From contig NZ_CP139986.1 in NCBI RefSeq assembly GCF_034424175.1, positions 2,914,001-2,978,000 of the forward strand: DNA of 64,000 bases, given 5' to 3'. The position numbers and the translations under genes are program-made. The stretch comes from Kluyvera intermedia. GTDB lineage: Bacteria; Pseudomonadota; Gammaproteobacteria; Enterobacterales; Enterobacteriaceae. Below, in pieces: positions 52,207-61,536 of this stretch (within the stretch, counting starts at the first letter, position 1; the number at the start of each line of letters is the position of its first letter). The notes under the pieces were generated by a model, which was given only the letters and a program-made list of their open reading frames with translations, was not told where the DNA came from and ran no database searches.

Positions 52207-53280
52207 ATGAATTCCAGCCTTGACTCCAGCGTGCAATCTGATGCGCTGACTATTACGAGTCGCTATCGCCAGATAGTCGTGCAGCGTTATCTGCTGGCCG
52301 CTGCGGTGCTGTTTTGCATTCTCTGCTCGCTGCTGCTCGATTTTACCCTCGGCCCCTCTGGTCTTTCCGTCCAGACGCTATGGCATACCCTGTTCCACGC
52401 GGCCTCAGCGGATGCAGGCACTCGGGTGATCGTCTGGGATCTGCGCCTGCCCTTTGCCCTGATGGCTATCATGGTCGGTATGGCGCTGGGACTGGCGGGA
52501 GCAGAAATGCAAACAATCCTCAATAACCCGCTCGCCAGCCCGTTTACGCTGGGTGTTTCGTCTGCCGCATCAGTTGGTGCTGCGCTGGCGATTATCCTCG
52601 GGTTAGGCATCCCCGGCGTGCCAGACCAATGGTTTATCTCGGTCAACGCCTTCGTCTTTGCCCTGATGGCCTGTTTTGTTCTCGACGGTATCAGCCGCTG
52701 GACGCGCGTCGCCACCTCCGGGGTGGTGCTGTTTGGCATCGCACTGGTCTTCACGTTCAACGCGCTGATTTCCATTTTGCAGTTTGTCGCCAGCGAAGAC
52801 ACCTTGCAGGGGCTGGTATTCTGGACCATGGGCAGCCTGGCGCGCGCATCGTGGGACAAGCTGGCTATTCTGGCGGTGGCGCTGCTGATTATCGTGCCGC
52901 TCTCGCTAAAAAATGCCTGGAAACTCACCGCCTTGCGTCTGGGTGAAGACCGCGCCGTTAGCTTCGGTATTAACGTGCGCAAGCTGAGGCTGGCATCTCT
53001 GTTGCGGATTAGCATTATCTCGGCGCTGACCGTGGCGTTCGTCGGCCCTATCGGCTTTATCGGTCTTGTGGCCCCCCATATTTCACGCATGATGTTTGGC
53101 GAAGATCACCGCTTTTACCTGCCGGGCAGTATGTTGATTGGCGCGTTGGTGCTGTCACTGGCTTCGGTGGTCTCCAAAAATATCGTTCCCGGCGTCATCA
53201 TTCCGGTGGGCATTGTCACCTCGCTGGTCGGTGTGCCGTTCTTCCTGAGCATTATTATTCGCCATCGAGGGACGCTGTAA
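52207..53280 (+). CDS. FecCD-family iron-siderophore ABC permease
   Basis: 357 residues, about ten membrane helices. Family pieces: LRLPFALMAIMVGMALGLAG, MQTILNNPLASPFTLGVSSA, GLVAPHISRMMFG and PVGIVTSLVGVPFFLSII. A single permease acting as a homodimer with the following ATPase (stop/start overlap by one base) and binding protein. Fur box upstream. Likely imports a ferric siderophore or heme; substrate not determined. Confidence 0.92.
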   Translation: MNSSLDSSVQSDALTITSRYRQIVVQRYLLAAAVLFCILCSLLLDFTLGPSGLSVQTLWHTLFHAASADAGTRVIVWDLRLPFALMAIMVGMALGLAGAEMQTILNNPLASPFTLGVSSAASVGAALAIILGLGIPGVPDQWFISVNAFVFALMACFVLDGISRWTRVATSGVVLFGIALVFTFNALISILQFVASEDTLQGLVFWTMGSLARASWDKLAILAVALLIIVPLSLKNAWKLTALRLGEDRAVSFGINVRKLRLASLLRISIISALTVAFVGPIGFIGLVAPHISRMMFGEDHRFYLPGSMLIGALVLSLASVVSKNIVPGVIIPVGIVTSLVGVPFFLSIIIRHRGTL

Positions 53281-54050
53281 TGGACGGGCTTGTCATTCGC
53301 GATCTCCACACCGGTTATCGCCACAAGAAGATCATTGACGGCTTAACCACGCCTCAGCTGCCTCGCGGCCAAATTACCGCCCTGCTCGGGCCAAACGGTT
53401 CGGGAAAATCCACGCTGCTACGCGCGTTGGCAGACCTTAACCCCGCGCAGGGTTCCATCAGGTTAAACGGTGAAGAACTGACGACCCTGCCCTCAGTCAA
53501 GCGCGCGCAAAAGGTGGTTTATCTGCCGCAGTCACTGCCTGCTGGTGTCCATTTACATGCGCTGGAATCGGTGATTGTTGCCCGCCGCGCCAGCGGTAAC
53601 AGCCACGGTGATGCCCAGACAGAGGCTTTGGCGATACTTGAAAAACTCGGCGTCGGCCATCTGGCGATGCACTACCTCGATCAGCTCTCCGGCGGCCAGA
53701 AACAGCTGATTGGCCTCGCCCAGTCTCTGATTCGCCAGCCTGACCTGCTGCTGCTCGATGAACCGCTAAGCGCCCTCGACCTCAACTACCAGTTCCACGT
53801 GATGGATATCGTCGCCCGCGAAACCCGGCTGCGCAATATCGTCACCGTGGTGGTGATCCACGATATCAACATCGCCCTGCGCCATGCGCAGTACGCCGTC
53901 ATGTTAAAAACAGGCGCGCTGATTGCCAGCGGTATACCTGACGAGGTGGTAACCCCGCCAAATCTGGCGACGGTCTACGGCGTGCGCGGGCGTGTCGAGC
54001 GCTGTTCACAAGGGCTGCCCCACGTGGTGGTCGATGGTTTAACAACATAA
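53280..54050 (+). CDS. FecE-type iron ABC transporter ATPase
   Basis: 256 residues. Walker A LGPNGSGKSTLLRALADL, signature LSGGQKQLIGLAQSLI, Walker B LLLLDEPLSALDLNYQ and the switch VVVIHDINIALRH are intact. Energises the FecCD permease. Start overlaps the permease stop by one base; the binding protein gene follows by 24 bases. Confidence 0.93.
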   Translation: MDGLVIRDLHTGYRHKKIIDGLTTPQLPRGQITALLGPNGSGKSTLLRALADLNPAQGSIRLNGEELTTLPSVKRAQKVVYLPQSLPAGVHLHALESVIVARRASGNSHGDAQTEALAILEKLGVGHLAMHYLDQLSGGQKQLIGLAQSLIRQPDLLLLDEPLSALDLNYQFHVMDIVARETRLRNIVTVVVIHDINIALRHAQYAVMLKTGALIASGIPDEVVTPPNLATVYGVRGRVERCSQGLPHVVVDGLTT

Positions 54051-54074
54051 CGATAAAAGGTAAGACGGGGAAAA

Positions 54075-55202
54075 ATGACGATGAAGAAGGCAATACTGGG
54101 CGCGGCTTTGCTGCTGTCACCGCTGCTGGCGCTGGCGCAGAACTGGCCGGTGACGGTGAAAGATCTGGATAATCGCACCATCACCATTGAACAAGAGCCA
54201 CAGCGCATTATCTTGCAGGACGGGCGCGATATTCTCACTCTGGCGGTGCTGGAACGCGAAAATCCGTTCGCCAAAGTGGTGGCGTGGAATAACCTGCCGA
54301 AGAGACAGGACACGCAAACCTGGAACGTGTTGAAAAAGAAATGGCCCGAGGCGGATAAGATCCTCGACATGAAGTTTTCCGACCAGGGTAATGTCGACCT
54401 GGAGACGGTGCTCTCACGCCATCCCGATTTAATGATAGCCCAACTGCGTGCCAAACCTTCTTTGGTGCAAAGTGGCGTACTCGCACAGCTTGAAGCATTG
54501 CATATCCCGGTGGTTTTTGTTGATTACGAACTGCATCCGGTAGAAAACACGCGGCCAAGCATCGCCCTGTTGGGCAAAGTACTGGGCCAAAACCAACGCG
54601 CGCAGGCTTACCTCGACTTTTATCAACAGCGCCTGGATACCCTCCACCAGCGCCTGGCAGACGAGAAGAAAAAACCGTTAGTGTTTATTGAACCCATTGC
54701 CGGGGTCGCCGGTCTGGATAACGGTTGCTGCTTTACCCATGCGCGAAACGGTTGGGGTGGGCTGGTGGAAGCCGCAGGCGGCGTGAATATCGGTTCACAA
54801 CTGCTGCCGGGCGCCACCGGGAATATTGCGGTCGAGAAGATAATCTCGATGAACCCGGATTACTACCTGATGACCGGCTCAAAACGTCCGGGCAAAGGCA
54901 CGGCGATCATTCCGTTTGGCTATAACGTTGAGGAACATGAGGTGGCGAGCGCCTTTAATGCCTTACTGGGCCGCCAGGGTGTGAGCAGTATTCCGGCAGT
55001 GGTCGCGGGACATACAGGCGCGCTCTACCACCACTTTTACAATAATCCGTATAATATTATCGCGATTGAAACGTTGAGTAAGATGTTCTATCCAAACGCA
55101 TTTAAAGACGTTAATCCATTGGCGGATTACCATACTTTAATTACCCGCTTTACCGATATTCCGGATGATAAGGTGATTCTTAGCTATACCCCATCCAAGT
55201 AG
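54075..55202 (+). CDS. Iron-siderophore periplasmic binding protein
   Basis: 375 residues with a signal peptide ending near LLALAQNWP. Class III (BtuF/FhuD-like) fold: VTVKDLDNRTITIEQEPQRI at the start, then the metal-complex-binding domains (RHPDLMIAQLRAK, VPVVFVDYELHPVENTRPS). Third gene of the operon, an unusual order (permease, ATPase, binding protein). Either ATG at 54075 or 54081 could be used. No TonB-dependent receptor gene is next to it. A hairpin (GCCGGGTCA / TGACCCGGC, 55215-55237) follows. Confidence 0.9.
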   Translation: MTMKKAILGAALLLSPLLALAQNWPVTVKDLDNRTITIEQEPQRIILQDGRDILTLAVLERENPFAKVVAWNNLPKRQDTQTWNVLKKKWPEADKILDMKFSDQGNVDLETVLSRHPDLMIAQLRAKPSLVQSGVLAQLEALHIPVVFVDYELHPVENTRPSIALLGKVLGQNQRAQAYLDFYQQRLDTLHQRLADEKKKPLVFIEPIAGVAGLDNGCCFTHARNGWGGLVEAAGGVNIGSQLLPGATGNIAVEKIISMNPDYYLMTGSKRPGKGTAIIPFGYNVEEHEVASAFNALLGRQGVSSIPAVVAGHTGALYHHFYNNPYNIIAIETLSKMFYPNAFKDVNPLADYHTLITRFTDIPDDKVILSYTPSK

Positions 55203-55214
55203 AGTCTGACACTC

Positions 55215-55237
55215 GCCGGGTCATGCTTTGACCCGGC
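55215..55237 (+). terminator. Hairpin after the iron ABC operon
   Basis: Perfect nine-pair stem GCCGGGTCA / TGACCCGGC with a five-base loop, 13 bases after the binding-protein stop. No strong T-run follows. The rest of the gap to apeC (55238-55542) is AT-rich toward the end and presumably holds the APE promoter; no other signal was found. Confidence 0.7.
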
Positions 55238-55542
55238 AAATCCACGTAATTTCTCCTGCTATTCGCCAGCCCCTTCACAAAAAGGTATGATGTCCGGAAA
55301 ATATCGGATAACAGGCGATAGATAGCCCTGGGCATCACGCTAGAATGATGACCATGCTCTACTTTTGTTTTATGAAATTAATATTGAACTTACCATGGCA
55401 ACATTGTTGAGTCGCTCCCTGACCAATGTCAGGGATATACACATTATGGCTAATATGCCGTGCGTATTTAATTCATATATCATTATAAAAAAGACGCCAT
55501 AACACGCCATGGCTTTCACCAGTAGATGACAGACCTTCGTTG

Positions 55543-56265
55543 ATGAAATTTACAATTAACATTATCGACTGGCAGGCGATGGCCCCAGGATTGAGCGATA
55601 CAACCCAATGGCTGGCATGGGCCCAGCAACCGTATGCTATCGATCCTACCGCTCCACAGGCGAAGCTTACCGAGCTTCCAATGATGACCGCTCGCCGTTT
55701 GAGTTCCGGCAGTAAACTGGCCGTCGAATGCGGGCTAGCGTTGTTGCGTCGCCATGAGATTGATGCCGTCCTCTACACCAGCCGCCACGGTGAGCTGGAG
55801 CGTAATTTCCGTATTTTGCAGGCGCTGGCAACCGAGCAAGCCGTTTCGCCCACCGATTTTGCTTTATCCGTACATAATGCCGCCGTCGGGAACCTGACCA
55901 TCGCCGCCAAACAGCCGATAGTCTCCTCCTCCTTGTCCGCTGGCAGAGATAGCTTCCAGCAGGGTTTATGTGAAGTGATGGGTATGCTGCAAGCAGGTTT
56001 TCAGCGGGTGTTAATGGTGGATTTCGACGGCGCACTGCCTGCGTTTTATCATCCGCACCTTCCCCCTGAAATGCCGGTCTGGCCCTATGCTGTCGCGCTG
56101 GTGATTGAGCGCGGCTTTACGTTGTGCTGCGAAACCCAGCCGCTGCCCTCCCAACAGGAAACCGCACTGCCGCAAAGCCTGCTGTTTTTACAGCACTACC
56201 TGCAAGGTGCCGCGACGTTTACCCTGCCCGGTGAGCGCGTTGCATGGCAGTGGAGCCAGCCATGA
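55543..56265 (+). CDS. apeC: ApeC-like beta-ketoacyl synthase N-terminal-type protein (chain-length factor)
   Basis: 240 residues, beginning MKFTINIIDWQAMAPGLS. It matches the Ketoacyl-synt_2 type (segments RHGELERNFRILQALA, SVHNAAVGNLTIAAKQP and VLMVDFDG), which lacks the full Cys-His-His active site and pairs with a true ketosynthase in type II systems. First gene of the aryl polyene (APE) operon. The start has no strong ribosome site; the frame overlaps the next gene by four bases (ATGA). The letter name is by remembered gene order. Confidence 0.82.
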   Translation: MKFTINIIDWQAMAPGLSDTTQWLAWAQQPYAIDPTAPQAKLTELPMMTARRLSSGSKLAVECGLALLRRHEIDAVLYTSRHGELERNFRILQALATEQAVSPTDFALSVHNAAVGNLTIAAKQPIVSSSLSAGRDSFQQGLCEVMGMLQAGFQRVLMVDFDGALPAFYHPHLPPEMPVWPYAVALVIERGFTLCCETQPLPSQQETALPQSLLFLQHYLQGAATFTLPGERVAWQWSQP

Positions 56266-57077
56266 ATACCGTATTCTCAAAGCTGAACCGCTTATGGCGA
56301 GGGGCCATGACCGGTTTTTGCTTCTCCCTGTTTGGCTTAGGCGGACTCTTTCTGTCGGTTGTCTGGTTTAACCTGTTACTTTTGGTGATACGCGATAAAC
56401 CCCGTCGCCGTCGCATGGCACGCCGCTCGATTTCGGCCAGTTTTCGTCTTTTTCTGAGCGTAGTAAGACGCGTCGGTGTGCTCGATTACCATATTGATAA
56501 TCAAGATATTTTACGTCAGGAACGCGGATGTCTGGTGGTCGCCAATCATCCCAGCCTGATTGATTACGTGATGCTGGCTTCGGTGATGCCTGAAACCGAC
56601 TGCATGGTGAAAAGCACACTGCTGAAAAATCCTTTTCTCAGCGGTGTTATCCGCGCCGCTGACTACTTAATAAACGACAGTGCCGATGCCCTGCTCTCAA
56701 CCTGTCGGCAACGTTTACAACAAGGTGACACCGTCTTGATTTTCCCCGAGGGCACCCGTAGTGTTCCCGGCGAAAAAATGACGCTTCAGCGCGGCGCAGC
56801 CAATATTGCGGTGCGCTGCGGCAGCGATTTGCGGATCGTGGTGATTCGCTGTACCGAACATATGCTGGGTAAACACAGCCAATGGTACAACCCGCCCCTC
56901 ACCAAACCTCATTTCACCGTCACGGTGGGTGAACGGGTCAAAATAGCCCCCTTTTACGATGCAAAGACACAAGAACCGGCGCTGGCTGCACGCCAATTAA
57001 ACCGGCATCTTTTACATCAATTACAATCAGGTTCTACCCCTGGCACAGGAATTAATGATGCAAGCGCTCTGCCTTGA
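56262..57077 (+). CDS. apeD: ApeD-like lysophospholipid acyltransferase
   Basis: 271 residues, membrane-associated. N-terminal hydrophobic segments (LFGLGGLFLSVVWFNLLLLV), then acyltransferase motifs NHPSLIDYV (HX4D) and FPEGTRSVPGE. Probably transfers the aryl polyene chain to a lipid acceptor. ATG overlaps the apeC stop; 3-prime end overlaps the next ACP gene by 23 bases. ATG at 56262 has a TGGAG site. Confidence 0.85.
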   Translation: MNTVFSKLNRLWRGAMTGFCFSLFGLGGLFLSVVWFNLLLLVIRDKPRRRRMARRSISASFRLFLSVVRRVGVLDYHIDNQDILRQERGCLVVANHPSLIDYVMLASVMPETDCMVKSTLLKNPFLSGVIRAADYLINDSADALLSTCRQRLQQGDTVLIFPEGTRSVPGEKMTLQRGAANIAVRCGSDLRIVVIRCTEHMLGKHSQWYNPPLTKPHFTVTVGERVKIAPFYDAKTQEPALAARQLNRHLLHQLQSGSTPGTGINDASALP

Positions 57078-57315
57078 AATAAAAAATCTCATCATCTCGA
57101 CATTGAATCTGGATGAACTGTCTGCGGATGATATTGATACCGACGCGCCGCTGTTTGGCGACGGTTTAGGACTGGACTCCATTGATGCGCTGGAACTTGG
57201 GCTGGCGGTAAAAAATCAGTACGGCATTGTGCTGTCGGCTGAAAGCGAAGAGATGCGCCAGCACTTCTTTTCCGTCGCCACATTAGCCGCCTATATCCAA
57301 TCTCAGCGCGCCTGA
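57055..57315 (+). CDS. apeE: Acyl carrier protein ApeE
   Basis: 86 residues. Phosphopantetheine attachment motif GLDSIDALELGL. ACP of the APE type II system; carries the growing chain. Starts within the end of apeD (AGGA site). A second ACP follows by 11 bases. Confidence 0.9.
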   Translation: MMQALCLEIKNLIISTLNLDELSADDIDTDAPLFGDGLGLDSIDALELGLAVKNQYGIVLSAESEEMRQHFFSVATLAAYIQSQRA

Positions 57316-57326
57316 GGGAGTCCGTT

Positions 57327-57578
57327 ATGACCGATCAAAACGCCATTTATCAAGAAGTCTCTGCCCTGCTGGTGAAGTTGTTTGAACTCGACCCGCAGGA
57401 TATTCATCCCCAGGCGCGTCTGTATGAAGACCTGGAGCTGGACAGCATCGATGCCATCGACATGATTGTGCATCTGCAAAAGAAAACCGGCACCAAGATA
57501 AAGCCTGAGGAATTTAAAGCCGTGCGCACCGTGCAGGATGTCGTTGATGCCGTTGAACGCCTGATCAAAGAGGCCTGA
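57327..57578 (+). CDS. apeF: Acyl carrier protein ApeF
   Basis: 83 residues with the attachment motif ELDSIDAIDMIVHLQ. Second ACP of the cluster; one may carry the aryl starter and the other the elongating chain. GAGGGAG site precedes the ATG. Six bases separate its stop from the next GTG start. Confidence 0.9.
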   Translation: MTDQNAIYQEVSALLVKLFELDPQDIHPQARLYEDLELDSIDAIDMIVHLQKKTGTKIKPEEFKAVRTVQDVVDAVERLIKEA

Positions 57579-57584
57579 TTCGGC

Positions 57585-58166
57585 GTGTCGGGCATTCGCT
57601 CACGATCCTTAATCCCCCTGTTAACAGGGCTGTTACTGCTGACCTGGCCGATTCTGATTTGGTTTGGTCTGCGGCATAACGGCTTGCAGGTGTTGTTACC
57701 GCTGCTGGCTCTGGTGCTGTTGCTGCGCTTACAGCAGACCCGGCGACTGGCAGGGCCGCTGCGTGGCGTGACCCAAGTGGTGGCGGCGGTAGGCATCACG
57801 CTATGTACTGCCAGCTACTTGCTTAAAACGCATCAACTGCTGCTATTTTATCCGGTGGTGATTAACATCGTGATGCTGGCCGTGTTTGGCGGTTCGCTGT
57901 GGTCAGCGATGCCGATTGTCGAACGTCTGGCACGTTTGCAAGAACCCGATCTCAACGACGCCGCCATACGCTACACCCGACGGGTGACGCAGATCTGGTG
58001 CGCCTTTTTCATCGTCAACGGCAGCATTGCGTTATTGACCGCACTGTATGGCGACATGGCGCTTTGGACACTGTGGAACGGAATGGTGGCTTATCTGCTG
58101 ATGGGCACATTAATGGCCGTCGAATGGCTGGTACGCCAACGGGTAAAGAGACAACATAACCGATGA
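57585..58166 (+). CDS. apeG: ApeG-like integral membrane protein
   Basis: 193 residues with four to five hydrophobic segments (LIPLLTGLLLLTWPILIWFG, WCAFFIVNGSIALLTALYG). GTG start at 57585. Resembles the COG4648-type membrane protein of APE clusters, perhaps part of the transport or assembly complex. Stop overlaps the next ATG (ATGA). Confidence 0.75.
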   Translation: MSGIRSRSLIPLLTGLLLLTWPILIWFGLRHNGLQVLLPLLALVLLLRLQQTRRLAGPLRGVTQVVAAVGITLCTASYLLKTHQLLLFYPVVINIVMLAVFGGSLWSAMPIVERLARLQEPDLNDAAIRYTRRVTQIWCAFFIVNGSIALLTALYGDMALWTLWNGMVAYLLMGTLMAVEWLVRQRVKRQHNR

Positions 58167-59518
58167 CTCCACCGCTCACGCTCGCCAGGTGGCTAACTGC
58201 CCCGCGCCCCGCCTCTACGCCCATTGCGTGGCAGGATGACTGCATCTGGACACTGGGCCATCTGCGCCATGATGTCGCCCGGTTGATTCCTCAGTTACAG
58301 CAGCACGAAGGCTCGCGCTGGGCGCTGTGTCTTGAGAACAGCTATCTGTTTCTCGTCGCGCTGCTGGCAACGCTGCATGCGGGCAAAACGCCGGTGTTGC
58401 CGGGACACAGCCGTCAATCCTTGCTCAGTGAGCAGCGTGCGCTGTTCGACGGAGTCATCAGCGATAGCGCACTAGACGGGTCATGGCCGCAGCTGATTAT
58501 CACCTCCGCCATGACGATAGCCCCACACACTCCCCCGCTGCTTGCACTTCGCGATGATGCAACGATTGAACTCTACACCTCCGGCACCACCGGTCAGCCT
58601 AAGCGGGTGATAAAAACCGTGCGCCATCTGGACTGCGAAGCCGCCCTGTTGGCCGACCGTTTTGCCACGCGGCTGGCAGGAACGCGCGTGGTGAGTTCCG
58701 TGACACATCAGCATTTATATGGTCTGACGTTTCGCATCATTCTGCCCATGGCGCTAGGGTTACCGCTGCATGCGGGGATGCTCTGGTACAGCGAACAGTT
58801 GGCGGCGTTAGCGGCTGAGGAACGTTATACCTTTGTCAGCAGCCCGGCGTTTTTAAAACGCCTCGATCTACAGTTGCCTGCCCCGCCGATGGCGATGATC
58901 GTCTCCACCGGTGGCGAGTTAAGCTTGCAGAGCGCGGCGCAAACTGCCGCATGGCTGAAAGTCTGGCCGGATGAGATCTATGGCAGCAGCGAAACCGGCA
59001 TTGTCGCTTGGCGACAGCGGCAGTCTGAAGAGACTCACTGGCAACCGTTTCCCGGGATCTCATTTCGTGAGGAAGAGGCGGAAGTTCGCGTCTTTTCTCC
59101 GCTGTTCGCCGATGATCTTGGCCTGGTGCTTGATGACAGGCTCGAGTTTGACGCCAACGGTCACTTCCGTTTGCGAGGACGCCGTGACCGGGTGGTCAAA
59201 ATTGAAGAGAAGCGAATTTCACTGCACGAAGTCGAACAGCGTCTGCTGGCGCTCACCGGCGTTCGCGAGGCCGCCGCCGTGCCGCTGTTACGCGGCGACA
59301 GGACGGCAATAGGCGTGCTACTGGTTCTCGACGACGCAGCGCGTGCCAGTTGGGGGAAAAACCAGGAGCGGACGTGGCGACGGACGCTGCGTGCATGGCT
59401 TGAACCCGTTGCTATTCCTCGCCACTGGCGCGTGGTGGATGCCATCCCGGTCAACAGCATGAACAAGCGTATTGATGCACAATTACAGGAGTTGTTCGAT
59501 GAAACCCCGCGAAACTGA
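58163..59518 (+). CDS. apeH: ApeH-like AMP-dependent acyl/aryl-ACP synthetase
   Basis: 451 residues, ANL superfamily. AMP-binding motif LYTSGTTGQPKRVIKT, EIYGSSETGIVAW and the hinge LRGRRDRVVKIEEKRISL. Activates the aromatic starter acid (4-hydroxybenzoate- or coumarate-derived in known APE clusters) and loads it on an ACP. Start overlaps the apeG stop; the next gene starts 20 bases before its end. Confidence 0.87.
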   Translation: MTPPLTLARWLTAPRPASTPIAWQDDCIWTLGHLRHDVARLIPQLQQHEGSRWALCLENSYLFLVALLATLHAGKTPVLPGHSRQSLLSEQRALFDGVISDSALDGSWPQLIITSAMTIAPHTPPLLALRDDATIELYTSGTTGQPKRVIKTVRHLDCEAALLADRFATRLAGTRVVSSVTHQHLYGLTFRIILPMALGLPLHAGMLWYSEQLAALAAEERYTFVSSPAFLKRLDLQLPAPPMAMIVSTGGELSLQSAAQTAAWLKVWPDEIYGSSETGIVAWRQRQSEETHWQPFPGISFREEEAEVRVFSPLFADDLGLVLDDRLEFDANGHFRLRGRRDRVVKIEEKRISLHEVEQRLLALTGVREAAAVPLLRGDRTAIGVLLVLDDAARASWGKNQERTWRRTLRAWLEPVAIPRHWRVVDAIPVNSMNKRIDAQLQELFDETPRN

Positions 59519-59852
59519 GCGCCGGCATACCGAGTCTCAGCAGCTTGACGTGGTGCTCTGCCTGGATCCTGACTTGTTGTGGTTTCGCGGACATTTTGCC
59601 GTGCAACCCCTGCTGCCCGGCGTCGCGCAGATCGATTGGGTGATGCACTATGCCACCACCATCCTGCTCCCCGGCTGGCGTTTTCAGCAGCTTCAGAACG
59701 TAAAATTTCAGTCGCCGCTGTTGCCCGGCGCCACGGTTACGCTGACGCTGAACTGGCACGCAGAACGTCAGATACTCAGCTTCAGCTATCATCGCCACGA
59801 CGGCGATGCCCGGCATATTGCCAGCAGTGGAAAAATCCGTCTATGTAGCTGA
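59499..59852 (+). CDS. apeI: ApeI-like hotdog dehydratase
   Basis: 117 residues from ATG 59499 (CAGGAG site). FRGHFAVQPLLPGVAQIDWV matches the FabZ-type hotdog fold with active-site histidine. Dehydrates 3-hydroxyacyl-ACP during polyene synthesis with ApeP. The stop codon TGA overlaps the CTG that probably starts the next gene (CTGA). Confidence 0.85.
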   Translation: MKPRETERRHTESQQLDVVLCLDPDLLWFRGHFAVQPLLPGVAQIDWVMHYATTILLPGWRFQQLQNVKFQSPLLPGATVTLTLNWHAERQILSFSYHRHDGDARHIASSGKIRLCS

Positions 59853-61534
59853 CCTTTGCCCCTTGCGTACTGATCCCCTGCTACAACCACGGTGCAATGA
59901 TGGCGGGCGTGCTGGCACGCCTCCAGCCGTTTGGCCTGCCCTGTATTGTGGTGGACGATGGCAGCGACACCGCCACGCGAGCGGCGCTGGCCTCTCTGGC
60001 CGCAGAACATTCGCATCTGACCTTAATTCGCCTGCCGGAGAATATGGGCAAAGGGGCGGCGGTGATCGCGGGTTTACAGGCCGCAGCAGAGGCCGGTTTT
60101 AGTCATGCCGTACAGGTGGATGCCGACGGGCAGCACGCCATTGAAGATATCCCGGCGCTGCTTGCGCTTTCGCAAAAACATCCGGATGCGCTGATTTCCG
60201 GACAGCCGATTTATGATGACTCCATTCCCCGTTCGCGTCTTTACGGACGCTGGGTCACTCACGTCTGGGTATGGATTGAAACGCTTTCACTACAGCTTAA
60301 AGACAGCATGTGCGGTTTTCGCGTCTATCCCGTTGAGCCCACGCGACAACTGGCGGAGCGCGTGGCGCTTGGCAAACGGATGGATTTTGATACCGAAGTG
60401 ATGGTGCGCCTCTACTGGCAGGGCAATAACAGCTATTTTGTGCCAACCCGCGTCACCTATCCGCCCGACGGACTCTCGCACTTTGATGCGCTAAAAGACA
60501 ATCTGCGAATTTCATGGATGCACACACGGCTATTTATGGGAATGCTGCCACGCATTCCGTCGCTGCTGTTGCGCCGTACCTCATCGCACTGGGCACGTCA
60601 GCGGGAAGTCAAAGGGTTGTGGGGGATGCGTCTGATGCTGTGGGTGTGGCGGTTACTTGGCCGCCGGGCCTTTTCCCTGCTGCTCTACCCCGTGGTGGGC
60701 GTTTACTGGCTGACGGCGGCTACCGCCCGCAAGGCTTCGCAAAACTGGATTGTCCGGGTACGTGCGCAACTCAACGCCCGCCATCAGCCAGTGCCGGAAA
60801 ACCTGACCAGCTATCAGCACTTCCTGCGTTTTGGTCATGCCATGCTGGATAAAATCGCCGGTTGGCGCGGTGAGCTACGCTTAGGTCGCGATGTGATGTT
60901 TGCCCCTGGTGCTGAGGCAGCGCTTAACGTCAACTCGCCACGCGGCAAGCTGCTGCTGGCCTCACACCTGGGCGATGTTGAAACCTGCCGGGCGCTGGCT
61001 CAGTTGCAAGGCAGTAAAACCATCAACGCGCTGGTGTTTAGCGACAATGCCCAGCGCTTTAAACAAATTATGCAGGAGATGGCTCCGCAGGCGGGATTAA
61101 ACCTGCTGCCGGTGACCGATATCGGCCCGGATACTGCCATCTTACTAAAAGAGAAACTGGATCGCGGCGAGTGGATCGCTATCGTCGGCGACCGAATTGC
61201 CGTGAATCCGCAGCGCGGCGGCGAATGGCGCGTCTGCTGGAGCCGCTTTATGGGGCAACCCGCGCCGTTCCCACAGGGGCCGTTTATTCTCGCCTCAATT
61301 TTACGCTGCCCGGTGGATCTCCTTTTCGCCCTGCGCCAACAGGGAAAGCTGCATATTCACTGCGAGCCGTTCGCAGAAGTGCTGCTGTTGCCACGCGCTG
61401 AGCGGCAACAAGCGTTACAGCAAACCATCGACCGTTATGCCGAACGTCTGGAGCACTACGCGCTACAGTCACCGCTCGACTGGTTTAATTTTTTCGATTT
61501 CTGGCAACTGCCGGATACCAAAGACAAGGAGTAA
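59849..61534 (+). CDS. apeJ: ApeJ-like glycosyltransferase/acyltransferase fusion
   Basis: 561 residues if read from the CTG at 59849. A family 2 glycosyltransferase domain (about 1-240; VLIPCYNHG, VVDDGSD, VDADGQH) is followed by a lysophospholipid acyltransferase-like domain (about 310-550; SHLGDVETCRALAQL, GDRIAVNPQRGGEWRVCWSR). The first ATG (59897) would delete the conserved VLIPCYNHG. In frame, the only codon upstream that could start is CTG 59849, directly after TAG and overlapping the apeI TGA. It may attach the polyene to a lipid-linked sugar. Confidence 0.85.
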   Translation: MTFAPCVLIPCYNHGAMMAGVLARLQPFGLPCIVVDDGSDTATRAALASLAAEHSHLTLIRLPENMGKGAAVIAGLQAAAEAGFSHAVQVDADGQHAIEDIPALLALSQKHPDALISGQPIYDDSIPRSRLYGRWVTHVWVWIETLSLQLKDSMCGFRVYPVEPTRQLAERVALGKRMDFDTEVMVRLYWQGNNSYFVPTRVTYPPDGLSHFDALKDNLRISWMHTRLFMGMLPRIPSLLLRRTSSHWARQREVKGLWGMRLMLWVWRLLGRRAFSLLLYPVVGVYWLTAATARKASQNWIVRVRAQLNARHQPVPENLTSYQHFLRFGHAMLDKIAGWRGELRLGRDVMFAPGAEAALNVNSPRGKLLLASHLGDVETCRALAQLQGSKTINALVFSDNAQRFKQIMQEMAPQAGLNLLPVTDIGPDTAILLKEKLDRGEWIAIVGDRIAVNPQRGGEWRVCWSRFMGQPAPFPQGPFILASILRCPVDLLFALRQQGKLHIHCEPFAEVLLLPRAERQQALQQTIDRYAERLEHYALQSPLDWFNFFDFWQLPDTKDKE

Positions 61535-61536
61535 GG

